Counted from the stretch's first letter, positions 26,767-37,090 are shown. The stretch is DNA of 64,000 nucleotides from Gymnodinialimonas ceratoperidinii (GCF_019297855.1 NZ_CP079194.1:1-64000); one strand, 5' to 3'. Made by a program: numbers and translations. The notes: a model not told the origin generated them from the sequence alone.

Positions 26767-26780
26767 TCGTGCCCAGAGCG

Positions 26781-27467
26781 TCAGGCAGGGCGCTCGACTT
26801 GGGCGAGAAGGGCCTTGGCCGCCATCTGTTCGGCCTGTCGCTTCGCCTTGGCTTCGGCTTCGGCATGCTGTCCGGAGGAGAGCTCGACCCGCACCCGGAA
26901 CACGGGCGCGTGGTCGGGGCCGGAGCGCGCCACTTCGGTATAGGCGGGGGGCGGCATGCGGCGGGCTTGAGCCCATTCCTGCAGCGCGGTCTTGGCGTCG
27001 CGGGCATCTTCCTCGACGCTATCGACGCGCTGCGCCCAGAGCCGGTTGATGAGATCACGCGCGGCGACGAACCCTCCGTCGAGATAGACGGCCGCTATGA
27101 CCGCCTCCATCGCGTCGCCCAGAAGTGCCATGCGGCGGCGGCCGCCGGCGGACATCTCTGATTTGCCAAGGCGCATGGCGGCGCCGAGGTCGATCTGTCG
27201 GGCAACGTCAGCGCAGGTTTCCTTGCGGACGAGTGCGTTGAAGCGCGGGGCGAGCGTGCCCTCTTTGGCGTTTTCGTCGGCGGCGAGAACCGCTTCGGCC
27301 ATGACGAGCCCCAGAACCCGGTCGCCCAGGAACTCAAGGCGCTGGTTGTCGCCACGGGTGGGCGACGAAAGCGATGAATGCGTCAGCGCGCGCGCGAGCA
27401 GGGAGGGGTCGTCAAAGACGTAACCCAGCCGGTCCATGAAGGCCAAAAGCTCCCGCGAGGGTTTCAT
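26781..27467 (-). CDS. rnc: Ribonuclease III
   Basis: This double-strand-specific endoribonuclease processes rRNA precursors and regulatory duplexes. The 228 residues contain the catalytic signature [18 protein letters not shown] (about 44-61) with the second acidic cluster in [18 protein letters not shown], then a C-terminal dsRNA-binding domain (about 155-225). Start at 27467 ([10 protein letters not shown]), 5 nt after the lepB stop; upstream codons would run into lepB. It is part of the lepB-rnc-era order typical of alphaproteobacteria. Confidence 0.97.
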   Translation of the reverse strand: MKPSRELLAFMDRLGYVFDDPSLLARALTHSSLSSPTRGDNQRLEFLGDRVLGLVMAEAVLAADENAKEGTLAPRFNALVRKETCADVARQIDLGAAMRLGKSEMSAGGRRRMALLGDAMEAVIAAVYLDGGFVAARDLINRLWAQRVDSVEEDARDAKTALQEWAQARRMPPPAYTEVARSGPDHAPVFRVRVELSSGQHAEAEAKAKRQAEQMAAKALLAQVERPA

Positions 27468-27472
27468 TGCGA

Positions 27473-28252
27473 TTACTCGATGGCCCGGAAGAAGCGGTCC
27501 GAGCGCCATGTCCAGAAGTAGATCATCCGCTGACCGGCAGAAGAGAAGATCACCCGGTCGGCGCGGCCCAGAAGGTTCTCGGACGGGACGAAACCCACGC
27601 CCCCGATCGACTGCGGGAAGCGCGAGTCGATCGAGTTGTCGCGGTTGTCGCCCATGACGAAGAAATGTCCATCGGGCACGACGAACTCGGGCGTGTTGTC
27701 ACCGCGCGAGCCGTCCTGGATGTTGAGGATCGAATGGGTCACGCCATTCGGCAGTTCTTCCGTCGCGCGTTCCTTCGCACAGATGCCACCGGCCCCCACC
27801 GGCGCGTTGGCGCAGCGCGGCATGTGCCCCTGTGGGCCCTGGGCCTCGGCAATCTCCTCGAACGGTGCTTCCGGCGTCAGGCGCACGGGCTCTCCATTCA
27901 GGTGCAAGACGCCGTCAATGACCTGCACCCGATCACCGGGCAGGCCGATCACACGCTTGATGAAGTCCGTGCCATTCGTCGGATGGCGAAACACGACCAC
28001 ATCGCCGCGTTCCGGATCCGAGCCGAAAATCCGCCCCTCGAACGGGCACATGGAGAACGGGCAGGAATGGCGCGAATAGCCGTAGGCCATCTTGTTCACG
28101 AAGAGGAAATCTCCGATCAGCAGCGTATCCTTCATCGAGCCGGAGGGAATCCAGAACGGCTGAAAAAACAGCGTGCGGAAAATGCCCGCGATCACCAACG
28201 CCCAAACGACGGTCTTGACCGTCTCCATGACGCCGCCCTCAGATTCTGCCAT
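27473..28252 (-). CDS. lepB: Signal peptidase I
   Basis: The membrane serine protease removes signal peptides from exported proteins. The 259 residues contain an N-terminal transmembrane segment (about 12-30), catalytic Ser39 in [13 protein letters not shown], Lys99 in [14 protein letters not shown] and the late [11 protein letters not shown] block. An insert with several Cys ([15 protein letters not shown]) and a Cys-containing loop after EAQGP may form a periplasmic disulfide. Start at 28252 (MAESEGG); 28 upstream open codons are unconserved. It is co-oriented with acpS and rnc. Confidence 0.96.
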   Translation of the reverse strand: MAESEGGVMETVKTVVWALVIAGIFRTLFFQPFWIPSGSMKDTLLIGDFLFVNKMAYGYSRHSCPFSMCPFEGRIFGSDPERGDVVVFRHPTNGTDFIKRVIGLPGDRVQVIDGVLHLNGEPVRLTPEAPFEEIAEAQGPQGHMPRCANAPVGAGGICAKERATEELPNGVTHSILNIQDGSRGDNTPEFVVPDGHFFVMGDNRDNSIDSRFPQSIGGVGFVPSENLLGRADRVIFSSAGQRMIYFWTWRSDRFFRAIE

Positions 28253-28349
28253 GGGGCCGCCTTTCCTTGCTACTCTGTTACCTCGGGGCGCATTTGCCCG
28301 CGTCACCCCGAACAAGTCAAGCGACAGCACCGGCACGGTGTCTCCGCCC

Positions 28350-28402
28350 CTCCTTCATCTTTTCGGAAATACGGCGGGGGGGTCGGGGGGCTGGCCCCCC
28401 GA
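28350..28402 (+). repeat. Repeat D: CTTCATCT core plus G/C hairpin
   Basis: CTCCTTCATCTTTTCGGAAA (28350-28369) resembles the 5' part of repeats A-C. A perfect hairpin TCGGGGGG-CTGG-CCCCCCGA (28383-28402) follows, and GAAATAC occurs on both sides (28366 and 28401). It lies between acpS and lepB, in the opposite sense to both. Similar G/C-hairpin elements are, to my knowledge, frequent between genes in roseobacters. Confidence 0.65.
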
Positions 28403-28411
28403 AATACCAGG

Positions 28412-28864
28412 TCAACTCAACTTGCGACGCTCCCTGCGTCCCAGATGCGGCCGCAGCTCTTCCTCTTCAGGATGGAGCGCCTCAATCACCACCATGGCCT
28501 GGGCCCAGGGATGATCGTCCGTCAACGTCACATGGATCGTCGCCCCGTAGCCCTCGGGTGTCATCTGGTCGAGCCGTTCGCGCGCCCAGCCCGTCACTTC
28601 GACCACGGGTTGCCCGGAGGGGAGGTTCCGCACGGCCATGTCCTTCCACGCGATCCCCATGCGCAGCCCGGTCCCGAGCGCCTTGGAGCAGGCCTCTTTC
28701 GCCGCCCATCGCTTGGCGTAAACCGCCGCGGGCTCGGGCATCCGCTCGGCGCGGGCCTGCTCGAGGTCGGTGAACACCCGGTTTCGGAAACGATCGCCAA
28801 ATCGTTCCAGCGTGCGCTCGATCCGTTCGATGTTCGCAATGTCAGTGCCGATGCCGAGGATCAC
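28412..28864 (-). CDS. acpS: Holo-[acyl-carrier-protein] synthase
   Basis: AcpS transfers 4'-phosphopantetheine from CoA to acyl carrier protein. The 150 residues show the family N-terminus [15 protein letters not shown] with metal-ligand Asp8, and [17 protein letters not shown] with the second ligand Glu. The C-terminal ~15 residues ([18 protein letters not shown]) extend beyond the usual end. The ATG overlaps the stop of the upstream secreted-protein gene (ATGA). It sits in the conserved pdxJ-acpS-lepB segment. Confidence 0.95.
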   Translation of the reverse strand: MILGIGTDIANIERIERTLERFGDRFRNRVFTDLEQARAERMPEPAAVYAKRWAAKEACSKALGTGLRMGIAWKDMAVRNLPSGQPVVEVTGWARERLDQMTPEGYGATIHVTLTDDHPWAQAMVVIEALHPEEEELRPHLGRRERRKLS

Positions 28865-29298
28865 AGGAGGCTCACAACGCCGGTGGCCTGATTGACGGCA
28901 AAGCGGAGCATCCGCCGGCTGCCGTCGGTGAAAGAGACCGGGATCGTCACGATCAGGCCAAGGGAAGCATCATACACAGCCGTGGCCTCGCTCACATAGG
29001 CTTGTCCGAAATAGCGGTGGTCGTGGCCTGCGTAGATAGCGGTGCATGTCCTGTAGGGGCCACCCTCCGAGGCGGGGATCGGATGCAGGATGCCGAGGGC
29101 CGCGCCGGAGGCCACGTTGGGATCGATGAAGATCTCGAACACGCGGATCGCGCCGTTGGCGAAGGTGCGGGACATCTCCTCCCAGGGCTCGGTGATCGTC
29201 AAAGGGGTGAATTCCGGCCCGCAGGGCGCGACCATGAAGGCCTGGGCGGGGGCCCCGAATGCCAGCAGGGCGGCAGTGGCAAGTGATGTAATTCGCAT
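28861..29298 (-). CDS. Small secreted protein of unknown function
   Basis: The 145-residue protein has a clear signal peptide ([20 protein letters not shown]). The mature region contains Cys residues about 70 positions apart (VAPCGPEF and YRTCTAIY), suggesting a disulfide, but no known domain. I prefer the ATG at 29298, which has GGAGG 6 nt upstream. The ATG at 29316 overlaps the pdxJ stop as ATGA and would add six residues. It is translationally embedded between pdxJ and acpS. Confidence 0.8.
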   Translation of the reverse strand: MRITSLATAALLAFGAPAQAFMVAPCGPEFTPLTITEPWEEMSRTFANGAIRVFEIFIDPNVASGAALGILHPIPASEGGPYRTCTAIYAGHDHRYFGQAYVSEATAVYDASLGLIVTIPVSFTDGSRRMLRFAVNQATGVVSLL

Positions 29299-29312
29299 CG
29301 GCATCCTCCGGT

Positions 29313-30053
29313 TCATCCGCGCGCGGTGTCCATGCGCGCGCGCATTTCTGCCATGGCGGCTTCGAGGCCGACGAAGACCGCCTCTCCGATCAGGAAATGG
29401 CCGATGTTCAACTCTGCCACCTCCGGCAGGGCCGCGATTGGTGCGACGGTTTCATAGTTCAAACCATGGCCCATGTGCACCTCGAGCCCCAAGTCGACGC
29501 CGAGTTTCGCCCCGTCGATCAGCCGTTGAAGCTCTGCGTCGCGGGCGGAAGTGTCGCCCTCCGCGGCGAAGTCGCAATAGGCGCCGGTGTGCAACTCGAT
29601 CACGGGCGCGCCGATCCGTGCGGCGGCTTCGATCTGGGCGCAGTCGGCGGCGATGAAGAGCGAGACCCGGATGCCGGCGTCGCGCAACGGCGCGATGTAC
29701 TCTGCCAGGCGATTGTCGTCGCCTGCAACTTCCAACCCGCCCTCGGTGGTCCGCTCCTCCCGGCGCTCCGGCACGATGCAGGCGGCGTGGGGGCGGTGCG
29801 AGAGGACGATCCGTTGCATCTCGTCGGTGGCCGCCATCTCGAAATTCAGCGGGATCGAGATCGCCTCCATGATCGCCGCGATATCCGCATCGCGGATGTG
29901 GCGCCGGTCCTCGCGCAGATGCGCGGTGATGCCGTCGGCGCCTGCCTTCTCGGCCAGCAGCGCGGCGCGCACCGGGTCGGGCGTCGCGCCGCCCCGTGCA
30001 TTCCGCAGGGTCGCCACGTGATCGATGTTAACGCCCAATCGCAGCTTATCCAT
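29313..30053 (-). CDS. pdxJ: Pyridoxine 5'-phosphate synthase
   Basis: PdxJ condenses 1-deoxyxylulose 5-phosphate with aminoacetone phosphate to make pyridoxine 5'-phosphate. The 246 residues begin [18 protein letters not shown] with the conserved Asp-His pair, then [14 protein letters not shown], and [11 protein letters not shown] near the C-terminus. It lies 6 nt after DUF2062 on the same strand and overlaps the next gene. The pdxJ-acpS association is conserved across proteobacteria. Confidence 0.97.
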   Translation of the reverse strand: MDKLRLGVNIDHVATLRNARGGATPDPVRAALLAEKAGADGITAHLREDRRHIRDADIAAIMEAISIPLNFEMAATDEMQRIVLSHRPHAACIVPERREERTTEGGLEVAGDDNRLAEYIAPLRDAGIRVSLFIAADCAQIEAAARIGAPVIELHTGAYCDFAAEGDTSARDAELQRLIDGAKLGVDLGLEVHMGHGLNYETVAPIAALPEVAELNIGHFLIGEAVFVGLEAAMAEMRARMDTARG

Positions 30054-30059
30054 AGCGCC

Positions 30060-30692
30060 TCACTCTGCCGCTTCCGCTTGCCGGCGGAGCTTGTCCATCT
30101 TCTTGCGCAGCCGCGCCGCGCGGTTTTTTTGATAGGCCCGGATGACCGGCACCGTCAGGTAATAACAAATGATGCCACAGATCAGGCCGGGGATGATACC
30201 GCCGACGGTCCAGGGCCAGATCACCGTATCCCAGAAGAACTGCAACTCATCCCAGTGGGAGCGTTCATCGGTGAAAAGCGCAATGAAATTGTGCCAAAGG
30301 TCGCGCGAGGCGCCGGCGAAGCGGCTGAACAGGCTGTCATTGACCCCGATCGTAGGCCGCGTCCCAAGCAGGAAATGACCAAGGTTCAGCGACAGGGCCG
30401 CGATCGGCACGTAGGTGAGGGGGTTGCCGATGAATGTCGCCAGCAGCGCGGCGAAGATCGAGCCGCGCATGACGCGCGCCAGCAAGGCCGCGATAGCGAA
30501 ATGCAGACCAAAATAAGGGGTGAAGACCGTCACCGCCCCGGCGAAGACACCGCGGGCAATCTGTTCAGGCGTTCCCGGAAGACGCCGCATCCGATGCTTC
30601 ACATATTGCGCCGCACGCAGCCACCCTCCCCGCGGCCAGAGAGCCTCGAGGATGAATTGATACCACGGTCTGTAGTCGCGGCGTCTGAACAC
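30060..30692 (-). CDS. DUF2062 domain membrane protein
   Basis: The 210-residue protein carries the DUF2062 core: GVFAGAVTVFTPYFGLHFAI followed by LLATFIGNPLTYVPI, with about three hydrophobic helices and a basic C-terminal tail (KNRAARLRKKMDKLRR). Function unknown; such proteins sit in the inner membrane. Start GTG at 30692 is chosen because GAGGAGG lies 8 nt upstream and the product then begins VFRRRDYRPWY, as homologs do. An ATG at 30722 would add ten residues. Confidence 0.85.
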   Translation of the reverse strand: MFRRRDYRPWYQFILEALWPRGGWLRAAQYVKHRMRRLPGTPEQIARGVFAGAVTVFTPYFGLHFAIAALLARVMRGSIFAALLATFIGNPLTYVPIAALSLNLGHFLLGTRPTIGVNDSLFSRFAGASRDLWHNFIALFTDERSHWDELQFFWDTVIWPWTVGGIIPGLICGIICYYLTVPVIRAYQKNRAARLRKKMDKLRRQAEAAE

Positions 30693-30751
30693 GCGGAGCG
30701 CCTCCTCGCGCAGCCCGTCCATAGGCCACGTCTGCCCTAGATATGGACCTC

Positions 30752-32935
30752 TTAGGGTCTACGGTCCAGATCACGAAACCGATCTAGGGCGGCCACGTCG
30801 GAATCGGCCTCGACCGCCATCATCACGGCGTGCAGATGCTCGGCGTCACGCACGTCCATATCAATGAGAAGACGGAAAAAATCCGGCTTCCGGTCGATGA
30901 AGTGGAGGTCGGAAATATTGGCATTCTGCTCGCCGATCAGGGTGCAGATCCGGCCCAGAACGCCGATCCCGTTGGAGAGTGTTACCTCGACCGTGACGTT
31001 GTGCACGGGCGCGTGGCGACCCTCGGTCCAATGCAGGTCGATCCAACGGTCGGACTGGTCTTCCAGAGCCTCCAGCGCGGGGCAATCGATGGCATGCACG
31101 ATGGGGCCCTTGCCATGATAGGCGATGCCGACGATCCGCTCCCCGGGGACCGGCTGGCAGCATTGCGCGCGCAGGGTTCGTGCGCCGGGGGGCAAGCCGA
31201 TGACGGCGCGGGCGCCCTCGACGGCGGCCTCGTCTTCCGTCGCGGCAAGCTCGGGGTAGAGCTCCGTCACCACCTGGCGCGCGCTCAACTCGGCCGAACC
31301 GATCCGGGCCAGAACCTCGTTCTCGTCTTCCAGCATCAGCGCCTTGGCGGCCGTCGCCAACGCCTTGTCGGTCGCCTTCTTGCCAACATGCTCGAAAGCC
31401 ACGCGCGCCAATTCGCGCCCGAGCTTGATGTAGCGGTCGCGATCCACCTCGCGCAGGGACTTGCGGATCGCCGCCTTGGCGCGGCCGGTGGTGGCGATGT
31501 CGATCCAGGTCGCCTGCGGGGTCTGACCCTCGGCGGTGATGATGTCGATCGACTGACCGTTCTTCAGCCGGGTCCAGAGCGGGACGCGCAGCCCGTCGAC
31601 CTTGGCCCCGACGCAGGAATGACCGATCCGGGTGTGAATCGAATAGGCGAAGTCGATCGGCGTGGCCCCGCGGGGCAGCTTCACCACGTCGCCCTTGGGC
31701 GTGAAGCAGAACACCTGGTCGGAATACATCTCGAGCTTCACATGCTCGAGGAACTCGTCGTGATCCTCGGCATTCTCGAAGCGTTCGTTCAGCGCCTCGA
31801 GCCACTTGGCCGGATCGACTGCGAAGGGGTTCTTGGCGCGCACGCCGTCGCGGTAGGCCCAATGGGCGGCGACGCCGGCCTCGGCCACTTCATGCATTTG
31901 GCGGGTGCGGATCTGCACCTCCACCCGTTTGCCGTCGCGGCCTGAGACCGTGGTGTGGATCGAGCGGTAGCCGTTCGACTTCGGCTGGCTGATGTAATCC
32001 TTGAAGCGCCCGGGCACCGACTTCCAGCGTTGGTGGATCGCGCCGAGGATGCGGTAGCATTCGTCCTCGGTCGTGGTGATCACGCGGAAGCCGTAGATGT
32101 CCGACAGGCGCGAGAAGGCGAGCTTCTTGTCCTGCATCTTACGCCAGATCGAGTAGGGCTTCTTCGCCCGCCCATAGACCTGCGCGCGGACGCCGTGTTT
32201 TTCCAGCACGGCCTCGATGTCGTCGGTGATCTTCGGGATCACGTCGCCCGATTCGCGTTGCAGCGTGATGAAGCGGCGCAGGATGGAAGAGCGCGCCTCG
32301 GGGTTCATCACCCGGAACGAGAGGTCTTCCAGCTCTTCGCGCATCCAATGCATACCCATCCGGCCGGCGAGCGGCGCGTAGATATCCATCGTCTCCTGTG
32401 CCTTCTGGCGCTGCTTGTCGGGGCGCATGTGGCGGATCGTGCGCATGTTATGCAGGCGGTCGGCCAGCTTCACGAGGATCACCCGCAGGTCCTTGGACAT
32501 GGCCATGAACAGCTTGCGGAAATTCTCGGCCTGCTTGCTCTCGCGGTTGCTGAGCTGCAGGTTCGTCAGCTTGGTCACACCGTCGATCAGCTCGGCGATC
32601 TCGGGGCCGAAACGCTCGGCCACCTCGCCATAGGTGGAGCGGGTGTCCTCGATCGTGTCGTGCAGAAGAGCGGTGACGATGGTTGCGTCGTCGAGCTGTT
32701 GCTCGGTCAGGAGCGCCGCGACGGCAACGGGGTGGGTGAAGTAGGGCTCACCGGAATGGCGCGTCTGCCCCTCGTGCATCTGCGCGCCATAGGCGAAGGC
32801 GTCGCGGATCAACGCCTCCTTGGTTTTCGGGTTGTACGCGCGAATCAGGCTCAGCAGGTCATCGACATCGATGGCATCGTCTGCGCCCGAGGGGCCACCG
32901 GCCGAGGCCGGGGAAAGCCCGCTTTCGGCCTTCAC
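30752..32935 (-). CDS. rsh: Bifunctional (p)ppGpp synthetase/hydrolase
   Basis: This RelA/SpoT homolog makes and degrades the alarmone (p)ppGpp. The 727 residues contain an HD hydrolase domain (about 40-190; [21 protein letters not shown]), a synthetase domain (about 230-380; [19 protein letters not shown]), a TGS domain (about 405-470; [19 protein letters not shown]) and a C-terminal ACT domain (about 650-727). The HD motif looks intact, so both activities are expected, as for the single Rsh of alphaproteobacteria. The GTG start overlaps the rpoZ stop (GTGA). Confidence 0.96.
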   Translation of the reverse strand: MKAESGLSPASAGGPSGADDAIDVDDLLSLIRAYNPKTKEALIRDAFAYGAQMHEGQTRHSGEPYFTHPVAVAALLTEQQLDDATIVTALLHDTIEDTRSTYGEVAERFGPEIAELIDGVTKLTNLQLSNRESKQAENFRKLFMAMSKDLRVILVKLADRLHNMRTIRHMRPDKQRQKAQETMDIYAPLAGRMGMHWMREELEDLSFRVMNPEARSSILRRFITLQRESGDVIPKITDDIEAVLEKHGVRAQVYGRAKKPYSIWRKMQDKKLAFSRLSDIYGFRVITTTEDECYRILGAIHQRWKSVPGRFKDYISQPKSNGYRSIHTTVSGRDGKRVEVQIRTRQMHEVAEAGVAAHWAYRDGVRAKNPFAVDPAKWLEALNERFENAEDHDEFLEHVKLEMYSDQVFCFTPKGDVVKLPRGATPIDFAYSIHTRIGHSCVGAKVDGLRVPLWTRLKNGQSIDIITAEGQTPQATWIDIATTGRAKAAIRKSLREVDRDRYIKLGRELARVAFEHVGKKATDKALATAAKALMLEDENEVLARIGSAELSARQVVTELYPELAATEDEAAVEGARAVIGLPPGARTLRAQCCQPVPGERIVGIAYHGKGPIVHAIDCPALEALEDQSDRWIDLHWTEGRHAPVHNVTVEVTLSNGIGVLGRICTLIGEQNANISDLHFIDRKPDFFRLLIDMDVRDAEHLHAVMMAVEADSDVAALDRFRDLDRRP

Positions 32936-33285
32936 TTCTGGCCTTGCGCTTCCATGAGGGCGCGGAGCATCTGCTCTTCGCTCATGTCATCGGTTGCCGG
33001 ACGATCCTGCTCGACGCCCTGCAGAAGCGCCATGGCGTCTTCTTCCGGCTCATCGACTTCGATCTGGGTCTGGTGCGACTCGATCAGACGCTCGCGCAGG
33101 TCATCGGCGCTTTGGGTCTCGTCCGCGATTTCGCGCAGGGAAACAACGGGGTTCTTGTCGTTGTCGCGGTCGATGGTCAGCGGATCGCCGGCGGCGATCT
33201 CACGGGCACGGTGGGACGCAAGCATCACCAACTCAAACCGGTTCGGGACCTTATCGACGCAATCTTCAACCGTGACGCGGGCCAT
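32932..33285 (-). CDS. rpoZ: RNA polymerase omega subunit
   Basis: Omega promotes assembly of the RNA polymerase beta' subunit and is part of a ppGpp-binding site in proteobacteria. The 117 residues start [20 protein letters not shown] and continue with [15 protein letters not shown] and the [14 protein letters not shown] helix ([14 protein letters not shown]), all diagnostic. TGGAG precedes the ATG. rsh starts inside its stop codon, linking ppGpp synthesis to a ppGpp target, an order conserved in many proteobacteria. ATAAGC/GCTTAT at 33331-33350 lies upstream. Confidence 0.97.
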   Translation of the reverse strand: MARVTVEDCVDKVPNRFELVMLASHRAREIAAGDPLTIDRDNDKNPVVSLREIADETQSADDLRERLIESHQTQIEVDEPEEDAMALLQGVEQDRPATDDMSEEQMLRALMEAQGQK

Positions 33286-33380
33286 GGGGCACTCCAGAGA
33301 CTAGAAACCATTAGGGGTTAAAGGCGCTACATAAGCACGCAGAGGCTTATTCGCAACCAGATTCGCCCACGTCAGCGCCT

Positions 33381-33971
33381 CTAGGCGGCCGAAGCGGGTA
33401 CCGGGGTGATCTGCGCCAGTTCCTCGGCGGGGCGCGCCGCGAGCATTTCCGATACCGAGAGGCCGGTGGCAGGGTCAACCCAATCGGGCGCCACATCGGC
33501 CAGCGGGACCAGAACGAAGCCCCGCTCCGCCAGTCGCGGGTGCGGCAGGATCAACTGGTCGGGCACAACCTCCGCAGCCTTCTCGGGCGGCAGCGTTGCC
33601 CATTCGGCGCGGGTTGCGGCATCGGGCAGGATCGCGTCGTCCAATCCAATCAAATCAAGGTCCATGACGCGGGCTTCCCACCTGTGGGCGCGGGTTCGAC
33701 CGAACTCGGCCTCGATCTCGTGCAGCAGCGCAAGCAGGGCTTCGGCACTCTCGCGCCACGTGATCCGCACCGCCGCGTTGACGAATTGCGGCCCCGATCC
33801 GGCGGGAAAAGCCGGCGTGTGATAAAGGCCGCTGCATGACGCTTTTCCGCCCACGCGAGCGACGAGCCGCGCCATGGCTTTCGGCACGCTGACCTCGGGC
33901 GACACTCCGCCGATCGGCAAGTTTGCCCCCAGCGCGACAAGACCTGTCCTAGCGTCACTTTCAGATAACAT
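33381..33971 (-). CDS. folK: Hydroxymethyldihydropterin pyrophosphokinase
   Basis: FolK transfers pyrophosphate from ATP to 6-hydroxymethyl-dihydropterin in folate synthesis. The 196 residues show GLVALGANLPIGG at the N-terminus, FVNAAVRI, and the strong signature RWEARVMDLDLIGLDD with catalytic Asp residues, then LILPHPRLAERGFVLVPL. Start at 33971 chosen (MLSESDART) with AGGA about 6 nt upstream; ATG at 33986 is an alternative. It is oriented like rpoZ, 95 bp upstream of it, and divergent from the NYN gene. Confidence 0.94.
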   Translation of the reverse strand: MLSESDARTGLVALGANLPIGGVSPEVSVPKAMARLVARVGGKASCSGLYHTPAFPAGSGPQFVNAAVRITWRESAEALLALLHEIEAEFGRTRAHRWEARVMDLDLIGLDDAILPDAATRAEWATLPPEKAAEVVPDQLILPHPRLAERGFVLVPLADVAPDWVDPATGLSVSEMLAARPAEELAQITPVPASAA

Positions 33972-34090
33972 TCTTGATCCTGTCATTTTGCCATTACATA
34001 TAGGCGAGCTACTAGTTGATTGCCCCGGCCATCCCCCGGACTTTTGAAGCAATCGGTTCCATACACTCACTCACGGTCATTGGACACAAT

Positions 34091-34681
34091 ATGTTTTACC
34101 GGGACGAACGCCTTGCGCTGTTTATCGATGGCTCGAACCTCTATGCGGCCGCGAAGTCGCTAGGCTTTGACATCGACTACAAGCTGCTGCGGTCAGAGTT
34201 CATGCAGCGCGGGAAACTGCTGCGCGCGAACTACTACACAGCCTTGCTGGAGAATGATGACTACTCGCCGATCCGCCCGCTGGTGGATTGGCTGCACTAT
34301 AACGGCTTCAACATGATCACGAAGCCCGCCAAGGAATTCACCGACAGCCAGGGCCGTCGCAAGGTGAAGGGCAATATGGACATCGAGCTTGCCGTCGATG
34401 CGATGGAGGCGGCCGAGCACGTCGATCACATCGTGATCTTCTCGGGCGACGGCGATTTCCGCCCGCTGGTCGAGGCGCTTCAGCGCAAGGGGTGCCGCGT
34501 GTCTGTGGTCTCCACGATCCGCAGCCAGCCGCCGATGATCGCCGACGACCTGCGTCGCCAGTGCGACAACTTCATCGAACTGATGGACCTGAAGGACGCC
34601 ATTGGCCGCCCTCCGCGTGAACCGCGTGCCGATTCCTATTCGCAGGACAACGATGAGGATGCGGCCGAGACGGTCGACTGA
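34091..34681 (+). CDS. NYN-domain (LabA/DUF88-like) protein
   Basis: The 196 residues form a NYN/PIN-like ribonuclease fold. Acidic residues sit in the expected places: LALFIDGSNLYAAAK (Asp about 12), KGNMDIELAVDAM and VIFSGDGDFRPLVEAL. The family resembles LabA and eukaryotic MARF1; bacterial members are thought to act on RNA but the targets are unknown. The C-terminus is a disordered acidic tail. Start at 34091 (MFYRDERL); 25 upstream open codons are unconserved. It is divergent from folK with about 120 bp between. Confidence 0.9.
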   Translation: MFYRDERLALFIDGSNLYAAAKSLGFDIDYKLLRSEFMQRGKLLRANYYTALLENDDYSPIRPLVDWLHYNGFNMITKPAKEFTDSQGRRKVKGNMDIELAVDAMEAAEHVDHIVIFSGDGDFRPLVEALQRKGCRVSVVSTIRSQPPMIADDLRRQCDNFIELMDLKDAIGRPPREPRADSYSQDNDEDAAETVD

Positions 34682-34700
34682 ACATCGGACAAGAGACGCA

Positions 34701-34736
34701 GCGCGGCGGTTGAAGCTTCACGGCCAGCCGCCGCGC
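34701..34736. terminator. Bidirectional terminator, NYN / pentapeptide genes
   Basis: GCGCGGCGG (34701-34709) pairs perfectly with CCGCCGCGC (34728-34736); a 10-bp palindrome TGAAGCTTCA lies within the loop. It separates the convergent NYN and pentapeptide genes. No U-tract is visible. Confidence 0.6.
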
Positions 34737-34754
34737 CGCGTCAGCCGCTCTGGC

Positions 34755-35420
34755 TCAGATAACCTGCAAGCCCAGTTGCCCCAGCAGGTCCGCCGCCTGT
34801 GCCTTGGAGATCACCGCGCCCCTCATCCTGCGCGCGTCGGTCAATGGGACACCGCCAAGGTCGGCGCCCCGAAGATCTGCCTTCTCGAACCCGCACTCGG
34901 TCAAGCCTGCCCCGCGCAAGGAGCACTCCGTGAAGCCCGTTTCGCGGAAGTCACAGCGTGTCAGGTCCGCCTCGCTCAGGTCGATGCGGGTCAGGGTCAT
35001 CTTCCGAAACGAGACATTGGCGATGACGGAGAGGTTCAGCAGCACTTCCTCCAATTCCCACCCGATGGCCCGGACGTCCGACAGGTTTGCGCCCGTCATC
35101 TTGCAGCCGGCAAGTCGCGCGGACGTCAGCGTTGCGCCCCGAAAGTCCGCGTTGCTGAAGTCGCCGCCGGTTAGCTCCGCCTCCTGCAGATCCGCGCTCA
35201 GAAACGTCGCCCCCGCCGCACGGCAGCCGGCGAAGACGGCGCTCTCCAGCACGGCACCGTTGAAGGAGGTGCGTGACAGCGTGCACCTTTCGAACCGCCA
35301 GCCCGACAGATCGAGGTCGGAGAGGTCGGCCCCTGACAGATCCTTGCCGTCAAGCGTCATAGGTTCCCCCGCGGCGCAGATGGCCGCGAGGTCAGAGCGG
35401 GTCAGTCGGGCCTCCGCCAT
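34755..35420 (-). CDS. Pentapeptide-repeat protein
   Basis: The 221 residues are mostly tandem A(D/N)LxX-type repeats from about residue 28 to 190 ([34 protein letters not shown]), which fold as a right-handed quadrilateral beta-helix. One stretch near residue 120 ([15 protein letters not shown]) breaks the pattern. Some family members mimic DNA and protect gyrase, but most are uncharacterised and nothing here shows the target. It is on the same strand as, and 5 nt after, the peroxiredoxin-like gene, so the two are probably co-transcribed. Confidence 0.88.
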   Translation of the reverse strand: MAEARLTRSDLAAICAAGEPMTLDGKDLSGADLSDLDLSGWRFERCTLSRTSFNGAVLESAVFAGCRAAGATFLSADLQEAELTGGDFSNADFRGATLTSARLAGCKMTGANLSDVRAIGWELEEVLLNLSVIANVSFRKMTLTRIDLSEADLTRCDFRETGFTECSLRGAGLTECGFEKADLRGADLGGVPLTDARRMRGAVISKAQAADLLGQLGLQVI

Positions 35421-35425
35421 CGGGC

Positions 35426-35962
35426 TCAGACTTCGCCGGTATATTCACCGCGCGCGGGGTAGTTCTTCTCGATGGCGAAATCGACCGCCCCCAGAAGCTC
35501 GCGGAAATGCGGACGAACGAAGGGCATCGTCTGCACCGACATGTAATACAGCGTGTTGTCCGGGTTGATCAGGAACAGACCCGGCTCCGAGAACAAGGCG
35601 GGTTCCTCGATGCCGATGGAGGTCTTTCCCTTGGAGGTCGAGATATAGAGCCCCCATTCACGGGCCTTGGCCAAGGGCAGGTCATATCCGAAGCGCAGTT
35701 TCTCGGCATTGATCTTGGATTTCATCTCGGCGGCGCGCTCCTCGCCGTCGCTGGAGATCGCGATGGTCCCGACGCCGCGCTCGGCGAAATCATCTGCCAG
35801 CTTTTCAAACTCTTCGAGATACTTCGCGCAGATCGGGCAATGCAGGCCCCTATAGAAGCAGATGGCCGTGCCGCGCGGCGAAGATTCCTCAGCCAGATCA
35901 AAGGCTCCCCCACCGACAAGCGGGAGCGAGAGGGAAGGAACGGGTTGGCGTGGCATCAGCAT
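35426..35962 (-). CDS. Peroxiredoxin-like (AhpC/TSA) protein
   Basis: This thioredoxin-fold protein of 178 residues has [20 protein letters not shown] (about 34-53) with a CxxC pair, so two redox cysteines are present where typical peroxiredoxins carry a PxxxTxxC motif. That favours a thiol peroxidase or disulfide reductase of the peroxiredoxin-like group. Start at 35962 (MLMPRQP) with AGGAGA about 8 nt upstream. It is divergent from ispH and followed by the pentapeptide gene. Confidence 0.86.
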   Translation of the reverse strand: MLMPRQPVPSLSLPLVGGGAFDLAEESSPRGTAICFYRGLHCPICAKYLEEFEKLADDFAERGVGTIAISSDGEERAAEMKSKINAEKLRFGYDLPLAKAREWGLYISTSKGKTSIGIEEPALFSEPGLFLINPDNTLYYMSVQTMPFVRPHFRELLGAVDFAIEKNYPARGEYTGEV

Positions 35963-36076
35963 GTTTCGGTTCTCCTTTTGGCTGTCGACGCAACCAAGCA
36001 CGGCGAGGCCGGAGGTTCCATCTCTTTACGAGGCCAGAGCCACACCTTACCTAGAGCCCGACAGGAGACCCGCACC

Positions 36077-37027
36077 ATGACCAAGCCCCCCCTTACGATC
36101 TACCTCGCCGCCCCCCGTGGTTTCTGCGCGGGTGTGGACCGGGCAATCAAGATCGTCGAGATGGCGCTGTCGAAGTGGGGCGCGCCGGTCTACGTGCGCC
36201 ACGAGATCGTACACAACAAATACGTGGTCGACGACTTGAAGGCCAAGGGCGCGATCTTCGTCGAAGAGCTCTCCGATTGCCCCGACGACCGCCCGGTCAT
36301 TTTCTCGGCCCATGGGGTGCCGAAATCGGTGCCGCAGGCCGCGCAGGCGCGCGAGATGATTTTCGTCGATGCCACCTGCCCGCTGGTCTCCAAGGTTCAT
36401 ATCGAAGCGCAGCGCCACGCCGAGAACGGCCTGCAGATGATCATGATCGGTCATGCGGGCCACCCCGAGACGATTGGCACCATGGGCCAACTGCCCGAGG
36501 GTGAGGTTTTGTTGGTCGAAACCGTCGAGGACGTGGCAAAGGTCGAGGTGCGTGACCCGTCGAAGCTAGCTTTCGTAACGCAAACCACCCTCTCGGTCGA
36601 TGACACGACCGACATCGTGGCGGCGCTGCAAGCCCGCTTCCCGGCCATCGTCGGCCCGCACAAGGAAGACATCTGCTACGCCACAACCAACCGTCAGGAG
36701 GCGGTAAAGGCGATGGCACCGAAAGCCGAAGCGATGCTGGTTGTCGGGGCGCCGAACTCTTCGAACTCGCGGAGATTGGTCGAGGTCGGCTCGCGCGCCG
36801 GTTGCGCGTACAGCCAATTGGTGCAACGCGCCTCGGACATCGACTGGCGCGCCTTGGGTGACATCAAGACACTCGGCATCACCGCCGGGGCCTCTGCCCC
36901 CGAGGTATTGATCGAAGAGGTCATTCAGGCTTTCGAGGATCGCTTCGACGTCACCCGCGAATTGGTCGAAACGGCGGTCGAAAACGTCGAATTCAAGGTG
37001 CCGCGCGTGCTGCGCGAGCCTGCCTGA
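36077..37027 (+). CDS. ispH: 4-hydroxy-3-methylbut-2-enyl diphosphate reductase
   Basis: IspH is the last enzyme of the MEP isoprenoid pathway, producing IPP and DMAPP with an iron-sulfur cluster. The 316 residues hold the three cluster cysteines: C17 in [14 protein letters not shown]101 in [11 protein letters not shown] and C200 in [15 protein letters not shown] and [10 protein letters not shown] are further signatures. AGGAG precedes the ATG at 36077; the frame is open far upstream but unconserved there. ispE and a polyprenyl synthase of the same broad pathway are at 53-55 kb. Confidence 0.97.
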   Translation: MTKPPLTIYLAAPRGFCAGVDRAIKIVEMALSKWGAPVYVRHEIVHNKYVVDDLKAKGAIFVEELSDCPDDRPVIFSAHGVPKSVPQAAQAREMIFVDATCPLVSKVHIEAQRHAENGLQMIMIGHAGHPETIGTMGQLPEGEVLLVETVEDVAKVEVRDPSKLAFVTQTTLSVDDTTDIVAALQARFPAIVGPHKEDICYATTNRQEAVKAMAPKAEAMLVVGAPNSSNSRRLVEVGSRAGCAYSQLVQRASDIDWRALGDIKTLGITAGASAPEVLIEEVIQAFEDRFDVTRELVETAVENVEFKVPRVLREPA

Positions 37028-37045
37028 CCCTCGGACAACGCGAAA

Positions 37046-37069
37046 GGGCCGCAGCTTCCGCCGCGGCCC
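37046..37069 (+). terminator. Hairpin terminator after ispH
   Basis: GGGCCGC (37046-37052) pairs with GCGGCCC (37063-37069), flanked by AAA and a pyrimidine-rich CCTCCCCTT. It lies between the convergent ispH and symporter genes. Confidence 0.6.
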
Positions 37070-37090
37070 CTCCCCTTATTCAATCCCGCC

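Noticed and set aside
37076..37088. A fourth copy of the 36-bp repeat after ispH
   Set aside because: Only about ten bases (CAATCCCGCC) match; chance is sufficient.
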